Source: Lithospermum erythrorhizon (Eukaryota; Streptophyta; Magnoliopsida; Boraginales; Boraginaceae). From it: DNA of 64,000 nt. Shown here piece by piece: positions 35,334 through 48,029 of the stretch. The DNA lies in NCBI GenBank assembly GCA_019722365.1, contig JADFUC010000789.1:744001-808000 (forward strand), in the 5' to 3' direction. Position numbers and translations under genes: made by a program. The notes beneath the pieces are model-generated. The model was not told where the DNA came from, made no database searches, and saw only the letters and a list, made by a program, of their open reading frames with translations. Numbering within the stretch: position 1 is the stretch's first letter; each line of letters opens with the position of its first letter.

Positions 35334-38300
35334 CTATGTCCAACCAAAGACGTAATCGAGAACATACACAAATGCCAAAGAGAGAGGGTAAAGCAGGAAA
35401 GCTAACAGAGAAGTCCAAAGGGGGAAGGTAGTCTTCATGCTGGCGAAGACACCCATCACAACACAGACAACTAAAATAACGAGCACCTCAGATGAGAAAT
35501 CCCATGTTAGCCCCCGAACATATACAAGAGCAAGGAACACGGACAGACATAGAACATTGTTCATGGTGACAGCACCATATATCTACGAAGGGAAAGAAAA
35601 CACGATTAGACACTAATAGTCATGCTTCCAAATGGTGATACACTAATAATCATGCTTTCAAACACTCATGATGTTGTATATACTTCCACTAAAGCTAGAA
35701 AACAAGTACTACTCCGAAATCATGAAGATTGTCGAAAACTTTTGACTTTTTTATTATAATTTCTTGACTTTTATTTGTATATATATTTTTTCGTTGATAC
35801 GCTCAGAAGGAATTAGCCTGTGACACAGTCCATCGCCGTGTGGGGAGGGTATCCAGAATGTGCCTCGAGGCGGGTCATTAGCCACCCATTCTGCTGGCGC
35901 CAGCCAGGAAGGTAACTTATGACACCGAGACACGATCTGCAGATTCGGCGATAATTGCTGTTCTTGCCGGGGGGATCGAGCACTCGGCTCGCATGGCGCA
36001 TGAAGCGACCCGATGTCGGTGAGATGTGCCTCGTGAACCCGTATATATTTTTGTTTATCTTTACTAAAAGATTGTGTCTGTCGATTTTGAATATTTGATC
36101 GTTTTTTATGTTAAATTAGAAATTATTCTAAGCGTGTAAAAACTTACCTTTCTTTTAAATTTTTTAATTAATATTTTATTTTTTGAAGGGATACTTTGAT
36201 CACAAATAACTTATTTAAATATAATATAAAAAGAAATACAATAAAATACGATGTTCATGAAGTCTTATCTGAGGCGAGATGTCGTAGAGATAAAATATTT
36301 ACTTTAACAATTTGGTGTACTTTGACTAAATGTATTGGCAATTGATCATCAATCTCTTGTCGCGGAGTAATTGTTTTTATGTCGGTTAAATTGATATGAT
36401 TTAAAAATATAATTTTAATTTTGTGGATCCCCGATATATAAAAATTCATATTTGCATGGAATTAAATAATAATAATAATTCTCTTAAAATCATATGATTA
36501 TTTAACTAATACCTATTATAATAATTATATGATATTTCTACATAATAATAAATAATATGTAATAATAACCAATAATTCTACATAAAAAATATATTATTAT
36601 TTAACTTACATAAATTATTAAAAGATTGAGAAATGATATATGATGAAAACTTCATGTGATGAAAGGAGAAATAAATTACTAATATATAATATATGAGGCA
36701 TATTCTTGTGGATTGAATCCACCGAAAGTTATACATGCAAATTGAGCAAAAATAATTATGATATTGATCTTGCTGATACCTTTGAATCATTAAACATGCG
36801 AAGATAAATAAACAAAAGTTAATTAAAAATTGGGATGCACGACAATTATAAAGTATATATGTCAAATGTATGTGATGTATCATCCTCAAATCATACGTAT
36901 GTGCTGATGATTACTTAGATTGATAATGCTACGTATATGCAAGTATAGTATGATGAATATTTAATACTACCTCCGTTTTTTATTTGATGTTTTCTATATC
37001 GAGTGAAATTTTGTGATTAATTCTTAATTCTTTATTATTTTAATAAATATAAAAGTTATATTTGAAAATAGTTTCTTAATATTATTTTCTTATAATTTTT
37101 GAACATATAGTCTAAGAATAATTGATAGTCAAAGTTCGAATTCGATATAAAAAATGTCAGAAAATAAAAAGTGGAGAAATGATTAATAGTACATTAGAGC
37201 TGCATTTTTAGATTTTAAAGAGAATGGTAATTTAGTAATTAATAGACAACCCTTATTCATACTTTTATATATGTTATTGATTATTGATATTGATTATTGA
37301 TTGTATAATACTTGATGAAAATTAGATCAATTTTAATATATTTTTTATAAAATATTATACAATACAAATAAATATTTAAAGTCAAAATTTGAAAGTTATA
37401 ACTATAAAAAAAAATAGACAATCTTTGTGGGATGGAGGGAGTAGTAAACTAGGTGCAAACTGAAATGAAAAAACAATGAGTAATGTCAGACCTCGGAAAA
37501 TGTCAGGGAGGCAGATCTCAGCTTCTTCCGTGAGGCAAAAATGATTGCAGAAACAGCCTCACTGGAGTTTGTTGCAAAGGGCAAAGCTATAAAGGAGATG
37601 AAGAATGAGGGGATGCTTGTGGCACTAGAAAAATTATCAACAGAATCAACCAGAGGATCAGCAAATGCAGCTGCAATAACTGTACCAAGCAATAGCAATA
37701 ATACAGCCTTCAAGTAGGTCCATCGCGGATTGTCTACACCTTCAATAGCTTGGTCACTTTGATCACCTAACAAGTAGTGTTCTTTTTTCGTTTCCTATTT
37801 CGTATTGACCATATTAGATATTAGACCATCAAGGATCTCAAGCAGACACGAGAAGACAAGGAAACTGTCAGCGTACCTCATGAAAATTATCTAGGTGCTT
37901 CGTTGTTCCAGGGCCATCCTTATGTCCAGAGGCTTTAGCACCCTTGGCCTTCTCAAGCCATTTTTTGACTCCGTCAACAAACTCAGTGAATTGAATTTTG
38001 GAATCAAGTGAAGTATCGAAATCCTGCATTACTTTCTCAACAGCATTATCCTCTTCCAGATTTATATCCTCCAATCTAAGTCCAACAATAAGTGCTTTCA
38101 GTTCAGATTGAGAGAGAGAGTCATCATCATTCACGTCAATTGCAGTGAACAGCCTAATACAGAATCCACAATCAAATCAGACAACAATATAGTAACAAAT
38201 GAATTTGAATGGGGAAAGCGTAATAAACTTACTTTCTCAAAATGTCTTCATTAGGCGTTCCATCATCATTGCAAAGTCGTCCCAGTGCATGCCTCTTAAG

Positions 38301-39897
38301 ATGAATCAAGATTCCTGATACAACATGTTTATGCTTTGCAAAATGAAGCCTTCTGCTTTGTATCCAGGGTTGAAAAACCTGCATAAACAATTAGCAAAGG
38401 ACATTCAATATTAAAGAACAATCTCGAGATGTTTAAACATGAAAGGGTTCTTAAAAATGATGACCAAACCAATTCTACTAGTGAGTTCCTTTGTTAAGTG
38501 ACTTAGTGCTAATGAGGTAAACAATTTCTCAAATGCATAAAGTAAAAGGATAATCTTAGAAAAACCTTTTCTTCTTTTTTACCCAACATCTGTCATAAAC
38601 TAGGCAAATGCTTGTAATTTGGGCGTAAAGTGGTGTAAAAACTATATTATATATCTAACTAGGGCAATCCTATACTCAAATGTAAAAGTTGACAGAACTA
38701 GGACATTCTCTTCATTTGTATTATTCTTTTAAGAAACATATACACATACGAAATCTAAAATCATTAATAAGAAACAAGACTTCAAAATTCACACTAGGCC
38801 TTTTTTTCCCAGGAAAGAATATCATCCATGGTGTGGAGTCTTGCAAGAAAAAAAATTTGCAAGACCACAAATTGGTAAAACTCTAATTTTTTAAATTCTA
38901 ACAATGCATACAAGAAACTAATCTAAAGGAGAGTTAAGATTATAAAAGTGAATGTCGAAAAGTACCTGATAGAGGCAATAGGAGATTAATAGCGAAACAG
39001 ATACAATAAGTGCAATCAAAACAGCCAAATTCCTAAGTGAAGTGGAGCTAAAAGATTGCGGCAATTGCACAACTAGAAATGGGATGACAGATACAGCCAT
39101 AATTATCCCAGCATAGCTCGTCCATATATCAGTGCTAACACCAGAACCTGCATTACAGGCCTGGCTTAAATGGCTCCAATGGATTTTGAAGTTAAGTAGT
39201 ATGAAACCAGTAAGAGTTCATAAGGGATAATTCACTCCCAAATAAAGACAACAATTATTGCTGACTGGAGTACTGGACACAGAAATAAACTATAATTATG
39301 GCCACCTAAGTCATCACTCATATGTATTGCCAGAACAAATGAGAGATTAAACTATTTGAAAACACACACCTGATAATATAAAAGAACGATGAGAGAAAAC
39401 AATTCAGTCCAGATACAAACCTGTCAAGTTGAAACCTTTGGAATCTTTGGAGTCTACGGCAATATTATTCTCTATATCACACTTGCCCACAATAATACAA
39501 GTGCCCCAAACTATTGTAAGCAGCATGACAGTTGATCCGGCTAGCAAGCCCATACCAACAGAAACCTGGCTTTGGGCAGTTTCAACGCTCCCAGAAATAC
39601 CAGATACTGTAAAAGAAAGAAACAAATACAAAAAGATTTACAATAAATATTGAAACATGAGAATATTTTAGAGACAAAGAGCATACCAAGAATGAGCATG
39701 GCATCAGGAAGAGCACCGAGAATGGGCAACAAAAGCCCGCCAACAAGACCCGGCCCGAGAATCTCAAGCAAGAGCTCACTACCGGTAGATAAATAGGTGG
39801 CAGCAAGATACATTAAGCTTCCATAAACAACTATCAAGAACAAATTCCCAAGTGCTGTTGAGCTGCATGGTAAGAACCCATATGTCTGCTCACACAT
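35334..39897 (-). CDS. NCL: EF-hand Na+/Ca2+ exchanger-like protein (NCL)
   Basis: A membrane cation exchanger of the plant NCL type, thought to exchange Na+ and Ca2+ and link salt stress to calcium balance. Exons on the minus strand: about 39,897-39,687, 39,606-39,421, 39,147-38,966, 38,378-38,233, 38,153-37,877, 37,794-37,492 and 35,582-35,334; GT..AG throughout with consistent phase (517 residues from the first ATG). The first exchanger repeat has EILGPGLVGG...GALPDAM (residues 44-67), with several membrane helices. Two EF-hand loops lie in the central loop (DVNDDDSLSQSE, 248-259; DTSLDSKIQFTE, 288-299). The second repeat has ALPFATNSSEAVSAIIFA (about 403-420), followed by the C-terminal helices ending DYVFGWT. 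The signal-peptide exon is not found: the exon opens before MCEQTYGF, but an in-frame TGA sits just upstream of 39,966. The last intron (1.9 kb) holds MITE and GC-rich insertions. Confidence 0.88.
35790..36050. other. GC-rich insertion in the last NCL intron
   Basis: About 260 bp of markedly GC-rich DNA (for example GTGTGGGGAGGGTATCC and GCTGGCGCCAGCC) in an otherwise very AT-rich intron. It contains a GCTGGCGCCAGC palindrome at about 35,893-35,904. It looks like part of a transposable element, but termini and family are not recognised. Confidence 0.4.
36967..37176. mobile_element. Stowaway-like MITE in an NCL intron
   Basis: About 210 bp from CTACCTCCGTTTTTTATTTG to TCAGAAAATAAAAAGTGGAG; the reverse complement of the right end (CTCCACTTTTTATTTTCTG) matches the left terminus. 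AT-rich, no coding capacity. A second MITE-like end (GTGGGATGGAGGGAGTAGTA) lies at about 37,428-37,447, just before exon 6 (37,492-37,794), its partner not found. Confidence 0.5.
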
Positions 39898-39969
39898 TAG
39901 TGGTGGAGCCACCACCGTGTTGAGGCGGAGAAGGTAGTCTTCAGCCACCAGCAGCAGTATGGACAATCA

Positions 39970-41773
39970 AACTTATGAACTGCTGATCAAAGTCATTAGT
40001 TGCCAACAGAAATGAACAGTTTGAAATTTTTAAGCATTTTAAGTATTTATTTACTACTCTATAAAAGTGATTTTGGAGTTGAATATATTATATATACACA
40101 GAGGTACATTTATATATGCGTACAATGATTTATGAAGTGATACATAGATATTTATAAATTGGTACATGGATGGTCCAAATGGCAAGTTGCAAGTTGCAAG
40201 TAAATAATGAGTGCATTAACTCAACCAAACCTCATTTACACTAATTCAATAATTTTGTTTTAATTTTCACAAACGCCTGAGATGTGTTATTTATAAATTA
40301 GAAAAGAAAATACTCTAATAAAATATGTACTTCGTAATATAATATTTCTAATTTTGTATATAGAAAGGGTCGATAGAACATTTTATACTAGTTATAGTAA
40401 ATCATTTTTGTACCAATATATAATACCAAGACACTATAAAAAAACACTTGAATTATTATTATGACTTTTTTTACATTGTATTGTTTTTATCACTATGTGG
40501 CAGAGTGAGAAGGACATTTAGAAAGAAAAAAAAATCAGAAAATATCAAGAGGACAGAATTAGAGGCCTGCTAAAAATATCGACATCTTTCATTTGTTATA
40601 TTTTGATTTTGAATTATGAGGCAACAGTGCGACTTATCAACGCAAATAGGAAATAACGTCGGCCATACAAGAATAGTTCGCAAACAAAACTATTTTGGTG
40701 ATGGAAGGTGATGAGTATCTTTTCTCCAATGATTTTGAGTCGAAGGGATTACGGATCTTTCACTCTTATTACGTGCTTCTTGCTACAATTAGATTTGACT
40801 AAAGTGAGGGGATATGTGCCGTCTCTTTTCCACTTGTTCGGTTGGCTGAAGTGATGAGATATGTAGGTCTCTTTTCTTCGATGGTTCCACAGGTTTGAGG
40901 TTTAGGCTGAGTTGCCCCGAGGGAAATTTGTATCTCCCTTTCTGCCGGAGTTGTGACTCACAGATTAAGAACTTGCTACGTGTTTCATGCGGCTCACCTC
41001 ATAATCCCGGGAGCCGGTCATGTGGGGGATTTTTTGTCTCAGATCGCGGCCAGAAGTCGTCGTGGCCGACACTGATGTCAAAGTTAGTTCGGGTGTTTTG
41101 TATGGCTTCTAATGAATAGTAATAACTGACTTCGTAATTAACGTGCTCTCGAATGATGAATGTGAATGAATATTTATAGGGGTGTTCATAGTGATTTGTG
41201 AGCGGACTATCGAACGATAGACAGTAAGACACAATATGTTAGAGAATGGCTTAAAAGGGAGTTATCCGTCTTCATGATCATGCCCTCCCTTCACCACTCC
41301 ATACCATACATAAATATAGCAGCCCAAAGGAAGGCCTTATCTCACCCCATACAACCAGAGTAAGCGAAAGTATGCCCCCAATTTTCATAAACAGCACTTG
41401 AAGAAAGAACCTGCTTAACCTCTTTCATGGACATATTTCACGTAATATTTGCTCGCTTTCAGAATAAACTCGGCAATAGAATCAATGAATAATAAGTAAT
41501 AATACACAATTCGCATACTGACCCCAAAAATGATCATCATGCAAGTTGAACAACAAATGTCAATGTCTAGTATGTACAAGTTGATAAGAGATGACATAGG
41601 GCCAACAATTTAATGTTTTCGCACCACCTTGATTGTACTCAACATCCCCACAAATATATACATGAATGAATTACACTAGGAAAAGTTTTCCTGGTTTTCT
41701 CCGACAATAAATACGGATTCACGACAGAAACACTCATCTGTCTGGCTGTTCTTGTGTCATGTCACCATTCCAC
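39970..41773. other. Intergenic DNA between NCL and the RING gene
   Basis: AT-rich near NCL. From about 40,660 to 41,230 composition changes to more GC-rich DNA with no readable protein domain; it may be decayed transposon DNA and may have displaced the missing first NCL exon. The region from 41,280 rightwards is likely the 3'UTR of the RING gene. No RNA gene seen. Confidence 0.4.
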
Positions 41774-44192
41774 TCAAAGATCGTTCCTTTGGGGGTTCAA
41801 TGCAGTCGATTTGCAGACCGGACAAGTGTTCTTCATGACTAACCATTTCTTTATGCAATCCACATGATACTCATGCCCACAGTCCAGAGTTCCAACAAGC
41901 TCTCGATTCTTGTAATCAGCCTGTCAATGTCAACAATGATAAAGGATCAATCAATATCTTCTACTCGTAAAAGCCAACAAGCAATTCAAATGCAAATTTT
42001 AACACCTCTGATTCCTGGTCCATTTAGCAGAACTAATACAAGGCAAGATAAAAACATATGTATAGGAAAACAGGTGAGACATGTGATAGGTGATTTTTAG
42101 ACTTCGATATAACTACTTGGGAAGAGAGTGATCAAGAAGAAACATATTGCAGAAAATAAATTTCTACTGTAAGAGATAAATTCAGTTATAACATGAAGAG
42201 AGAGCACTAAAGATTACCTGGCACACAACACAAAAGTCAAATTCCTTTGCAGATGATGCTTTATTGCTATCAGAAACAGTTTCAGATGAAAGAAATGATC
42301 TGGTTTTCAATTTTTTTTTGACATCTTCCTCTGACATCCCAGTTGTTACACAACCAATCTGTTCTCCCAGTGCAAGAAGTTCCTGTAAATTTAAAGTAAT
42401 ATGAGACTTATTCATTTACATGTAGTTATCGAGTTTTACTGTAGTTTTATTACAAGTTGAAAAGTTTTTATTTTAATTATAAAAAACGCTTATTTCGATC
42501 CCCTCTAATTGTTTAAAAAACAACAAAGGAAAGAGATATCCATTAATGAATTCACCTCATATGACATTTGATCTATATCCAAACGCATATCTCTGTGCTG
42601 GTCAGCAGAATCTCCAATCTCATGGTAATAAGGAACTTCAAGCATGGCCACTCCCTGCATAGCAAGAAAAATAATTCTATACCACTGCACCTCATTTGGA
42701 AAATGGGAAAGGTTTTGACACAAAGGAAAGAAATATTACATCTTCCGGAAGAACCCTCAGGTGAGGAAGGCTCCGATGCCTAGTGTTCATATCATATGTA
42801 TCTTCTCTCTGTTGAGGCCTATAAAGCCCAAAGCCAGTTTGTGGAACAGGCCCTAGATATCTAGGCCCTGCCTCCACAACACCATGGAAAGTGTTAATTG
42901 AGCCACTTCTTGAAGATGTCACTTGCGATGGGAAGCTGATACTTGGCCCTCGCACTCCATGCATAGGTGGTAATGGATGATGAATAGTAGGGTGCCTTTG
43001 GAAAAATGGGGGTACAAAGCCAGCAGAGCTTCTGCTGCCATTGGTTACTTGATAACCTTGTACACCCGCGATACCAGAATCAACACGTCCTCCACTGATG
43101 TTCCCTGGAAAGTGATGGAGGGAAAAGACCAATGATAACTTACAAATATCAGTTCACTCTATTAAACCTTGAGTGCTTGCTAATCGGATAAATTCTGAAG
43201 CCTTACTTTTATGGTACAGAAGCAGTCTTAATATATTATTGCACACATGTCAAGCTGGTAAGACTAACTTTATCACGCAGAGAAAATAAACTAGATATGT
43301 AGGAAAATTCAGCAAATGGTGTACTCCAAACATAACTGTAGTTCTTACGTTGTATGGGTAAAGGAGGTTGATGGTTCCATGCCAAAGTCTCATTATCACC
43401 ACTAATATTGCTTAAAGGCTGTACGCCCACCCAAGGATTGCCAGGCAACTGGTAATGCTGAGCAGCATAGCTTCCTTGGACAGAATAATTAGCATTATGG
43501 GCCATCATAGAAGACTCTGCACCAACAAACACTGATCTATTCCCCCTGTGAGATTCATTGTCAATGGTCGCTGATGTCTCATTCCCTCGATAATCAGGGG
43601 GAGCAAAATTGGTCATATCCATCATAGTAACATCAGGTTCAACAGGCCAGACACCCATTGGAGCAACGGAAGAGCTGGAGGCCGCCGATGCATCATGACA
43701 GGAGTACACTCCGGGAATTCCTTCGAAGTTTTTTCTCTTGGAAGACCCTTGGCCATCGTCCATGTAAGGAAAACTCCTTCCATAGCTCTCTGTAGGAATG
43801 CCAATAACCCTCGGCATGTTTGAGAAAGGGAACTGATCGCGTGCTCCATGATTTACTGGAACAGGGAGGTCTCGGGAAGCAGATGGAGGAGCCATGTATG
43901 GGAAATACTGAGTCGGTGATGGCACAGGAGGTCGATCAACATTTGAGGCTGGCTGCTGATAATGGAAACCATTGTGTTGTGGAATCCCAAAGAATAAAGC
44001 ATTGTCATGATGTTCTGGTGGATGATGCAACATGTTACTGGGAGCCGGTATAACAGGGTGTTGACTGGACTGCGGGAAGTTTGGGATGCTCCCATAAAAG
44101 ACACAAGGTTGATGATGGAGATACTCAGGACAACGCTGATCTGTTTCCAAGTCCGTCATATTACTATTATATTGCATGTTTCTCTGCCCCAT
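41774..44192 (-). CDS. TEAR1: RING-H2 E3 ubiquitin ligase (TEAR1/HIP1/ZFP1-like)
   Basis: An E3 ubiquitin ligase that passes ubiquitin from E2 to substrates. In Arabidopsis the relative TEAR1 degrades the TIE1 repressor and so frees TCP factors. Exons on the minus strand: 44,192-43,349, 43,104-42,740, 42,654-42,556, 42,382-42,218 and 41,920-41,774; GT..AG with matching phases, 539 residues. The N-terminus MGQRNMQYNSNMTDLETDQ is typical of this family. A long disordered Pro/Ser/Asn/His-rich part (residues 20-400) follows, then the domain before the RING (GVAMLEVPYYHEIGD, DMRLDIDQMSYEELLALGEQIG), and the RING-H2: C487, C490, C505, H507, H510, C513, C524, C527 (CxxC..CGHEYHVDC..CPVC). All eight zinc ligands are present. 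It ends LNPQRNDL. TEAR1 orthology is inferred from family and neighbourhood; HIP1, ZFP1 and MBR names cover close relatives. Confidence 0.9.
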
Positions 44193-47160
44193 GCCGAATA
44201 GTCTTCTGTTGCTTATGCCTGGTTCAGAAATAACTCCATCATTAAAGAATGAAGATTGTGAACAGTATGAAATCTAATTTTACTATGAGACTGTTTCTGA
44301 GTAATGGACAGTACATAAAGAAACAGATTTTTGCAGAAAAAGGAAAAAATGACACAAGCATTACCAGGAGGCTGAGCATACGAGAGATAGTAGACCAAAT
44401 AGCTTTTTTAGATATTTATCTGATTGAGACATTACAATTTAGTTATTCTACTTCAATAATGGAAAAGATAAGAATGGAAAATAAGAGTTTCGGATGCTAA
44501 AGTATCACTATATAAGATATCTGAATTAACATCCTGAATAATGCCCCGGCATCACACAAATTTCTTTTCACCTCCAAGATGACCTCCACCTTCCGAAAAA
44601 TACTATAAAATCTTGGGACCATGATTACATAAGATCAAAGATAAGTTACCCCATCAGATGTCTTCAGAAAGAAAGGAGTCAAGAAACAGAAACAAATCAT
44701 ACAATCTCCAAAAACCGATGCAACGAATAAGATTCAAATTACAGTTAAAGAGTAGTTTTAATAAGGAAACATATTAATGTAGTAGCATCAGTTGGGAGTG
44801 GTAATATGGCTCCATCAACATAATTCACCTTAAGGAAAACACAAACTTTCAAGGTAGATTCACTTCCAGCCCTCTCATTCTCATGGATTTGAGAACTTCC
44901 ATCTTAGGATCTAGCAAAAAATGATGGAAGAAACATTGGCATTCTTTACCCATTCTTCCATAAACCAACATGGTGTTCCCTATCCCTCAATGGAGAAGCA
45001 TACCCGTGAAAGTCAATAAAAGCAACAAAAGATGATGAAGGATTTTAACTTCCTCAAGGGACTTACACTGCTTGATCATAAACTAGATTAAGAAGTTCTA
45101 GTTTATTCTGAAACCTTATTTTAGAAGCTCAGTTCAAATAAGTTTACCTATCAGCCACAGTCATTGCCTTCATTATTGGCAAAGCATGCTACAAATAGTT
45201 GCCACAAAAATGCTTGGTTAAGTTCTAATAGTTACCACAAAGTATGCTTGCTTACTTTCCTTCATCAGAATTTTACATACCTTATATGATCAGACCTCAC
45301 TTACATATTTACGTATAAAAATATTTAAATGATAAATTACATACAGCCATTAGGAGGTGTAGAAGAGCTAAGTGAGAAACCATGCAACATTGACTCTATA
45401 TGTTGCTTCCAAATTAGGGAGAAGTGGTAATCAAAGAACAGTGCAAAACACAATGAAGAATCACAATCCTGAAGCCTTGAGGTTTGTTCACTTAGCAGTC
45501 TGGGGTGCAAATTGTTTGGTAGCATAAGACGACAGGACTGACAAGAAAAATTAATAAATCATGTAACAAGCCCTTATTTCTCATCACCTAATAGAAACTC
45601 AAACATGAAATAATAATCATTTTGCAGTTTTGCCACCCATCACCATTTTGTTCTTGAAGAAAAGAACTAACTACAGAAGTAAGTGTGAACATGTACCAAC
45701 AAGACGACATATAGTTAAATTCAAATCAAAATCATGCCTTTGATGGACGCCATGGGAGAGACATGATACAGATATCAACATTGCAATATTCAGTAACACC
45801 GTTACAATTTCACTTATGCCATGTACAAGTGATCTATAACAACAAATTCCCCAAGACAAACAGATTGACCGGAAAACATCATTTGAATGCAGTTTATCCA
45901 ATTTGTGCTTTGAAAATTAATGGTTGAGGTACAAATTTCATCAGATGACTTGTGCATCAGCATCTCTTCAGCGAAGCTGGAAGGGCATTACGTATTCAGT
46001 AAAATCTATGAGAATATTATTTTGCTAAACAAACTTGCATTCAAAAAGACAAACTCATGCATGCCAAAACTAAAGTCATTAAGTATTTATGTGGATCATT
46101 AATGCAACAAGCATTTCACCACAATTAGTAAACAAGCCAACGGCAACTACAATAAAAGAGACGGAGGGGAAAAAGTCCCCAAACTTCAAAAAGCCACCAA
46201 TTGTAAGTACAAAATGATTTGTTCCAATAAACATTATACCTAACAAAGTGGCCGTTAAACGCCAACAGCAGCAACAAAAATAGTCGTTCTGATTACAATC
46301 TCAAATACATAGCTTATAGCTATAAGCATTAAATCCCATACAGCTTCAACCTTTTTCCAATAACAAACTCTAAATTATAAAATTCAACAATTTGGTTACA
46401 ACTCTGGTTTCATTTAACAGAAACACGCAGAATCAAAACTCAAATCAATCAAATTTCATTCAGAAACAAAAAAACAATTAAACAGAAACATATTCAAACA
46501 CAAGAATTAAAGGATAAATGTACCAGCAACTCTTATCTCTCTAAAACATTTTCACCTTTTCTATCCAATTAGGTTGAATTAGCCCACAAAGCAAAAACCA
46601 ATCAACAAACTAAAGCAGTTTGTTTTAAGTCACAGAAATCCACATGCATGAGCAGTCCATCATCAATTCATCATATCACCAGAAAATGAACATGCATTCA
46701 TAAAACATCACACAAAAGCAAAAAAAATGAATAATAAATTGAAAAAAGAAATGAAACCTCTTTTTCATCAAACTTAACCCAGCTTCAAAGCTGCCAACTT
46801 TGGTCCCACCAAACCAAAGGAATCCCAATTTAAGTTGAAATCACCTCGCTGTATTAATTTGAATAAACGATTAAGAAAACCCTAAATTCTGCTAAGAATA
46901 ACAAAGTGATGATCATCTCAAAATCATCAAAACACATTAGACAAACAATATGTATAGCTCTAATGCATGCATTCACATACCCAAATCGTTATTTCTTGCA
47001 ACTATCAAAATTAACCATATAACTCAGAAATAAAACTGAAAATTGAAACCTTGAAGTTGATGATGAAAGGTGGAAGAGCAAAATAGATCTCTGTTGGGAA
47101 AATAATTTACGAAGAAAGAAAATGAGAAGAAATAATAAGACAAAGAGAGAAAGAAGAAGA
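44193..47160 (-). promoter_or_regulatory. 5'UTR intron and leader of the RING gene
   Basis: On the minus strand a donor CTTCAAG|GTTTCA at about 47,050 and an acceptor TTCTGAACCAG|GC at about 44,220 would remove about 2.8 kb, leaving a leader of roughly 100 bases upstream (47,050-47,160, pyrimidine-rich) and about 30 bases before the ATG. The interval has no other gene and is AT-rich and transcript-like (TTGCAG-type signals occur inside, so further non-coding exons are possible). Long leader introns are common in this E3 family and can enhance expression. Confidence 0.45.
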
Positions 47161-47913
47161 CAGTTTTTAATTTAATTATGAAATTATTACAACGCCTGTT
47201 TCGTTAATAATTTTGAGTGACGAGAATGGCCCCACATTTTGCGGAGACGATACCCCTTTGGACAAGGCTAATGTCGTCTATTTCTCGACTTAATTTAGTA
47301 ATTAATTAAAATATTCATAACTAATTCAAATCAAATTACTTCGTATATTAAAAATGGCATCTTGCCGTTGTTAATAGGTGAGGCAACGTGATTCGCCACA
47401 TGAATAATGCATTTATTATGGTTTAGTTGGTGCATTATTGGTAGATACTCGTATAAATAAAAATAATGGATTCAACATTCGATTGAAATTATAACACGAG
47501 TCTTATTTATTTTCATAATTTCATTTAAAACTTTAAAATAAAATATTCATTATCTTACCATAATCTAATATAAAATGTTGTCGTACAAATTGTAACATAC
47601 ATACTCTAAATTATATTCTTTAGAAATAACCCATTACTTGCATTGCAACTTGCAATTAATAAGCCTTTGCTTTCTCTATTTTGCAATTATAAACATAAAT
47701 TCTCTTGTAAAACAACCCACAAAATCAAAAGGTTGGAGTGTAAATGTGTAGTTTAAAAAATTAAATAGCTTCTATCGCTAGACCAATCCTACCCGCCTGC
47801 ATGTAGAAAACTACTGGAGTATTATGCTACTTTGTATGCCAAACCTAGCCTAGATATGTTTTCAATAGAAGAGAGTAATAATAGTGGAGGTAATTAATAT
47901 AGGCTCTTGCAGC
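47161..47913. other. Promoter side of the RING gene, no other feature
   Basis: AT-rich DNA with a short GC-richer patch at 47,210-47,290. No open frame, RNA gene or element terminus is supported up to the LINE target duplication at 47,914. Confidence 0.4.
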
Positions 47914-48029
47914 CGGTATGCATTGTTTTTTTTTTTAAACGATAAGATATCATTAAAAATGACCAACGTCAAAAGAGAGTATTCAACAAATAGCTAATTA
48001 TTACAGTCTGTAGCTAATGTTGATAATAA

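Noticed and set aside
40895..41119. 74-codon plus-strand open frame near the NCL/RING intergenic region
   Set aside because: No recognisable family and located in DNA that looks like decayed repeat; also not an NCL first exon, which would be on the minus strand.
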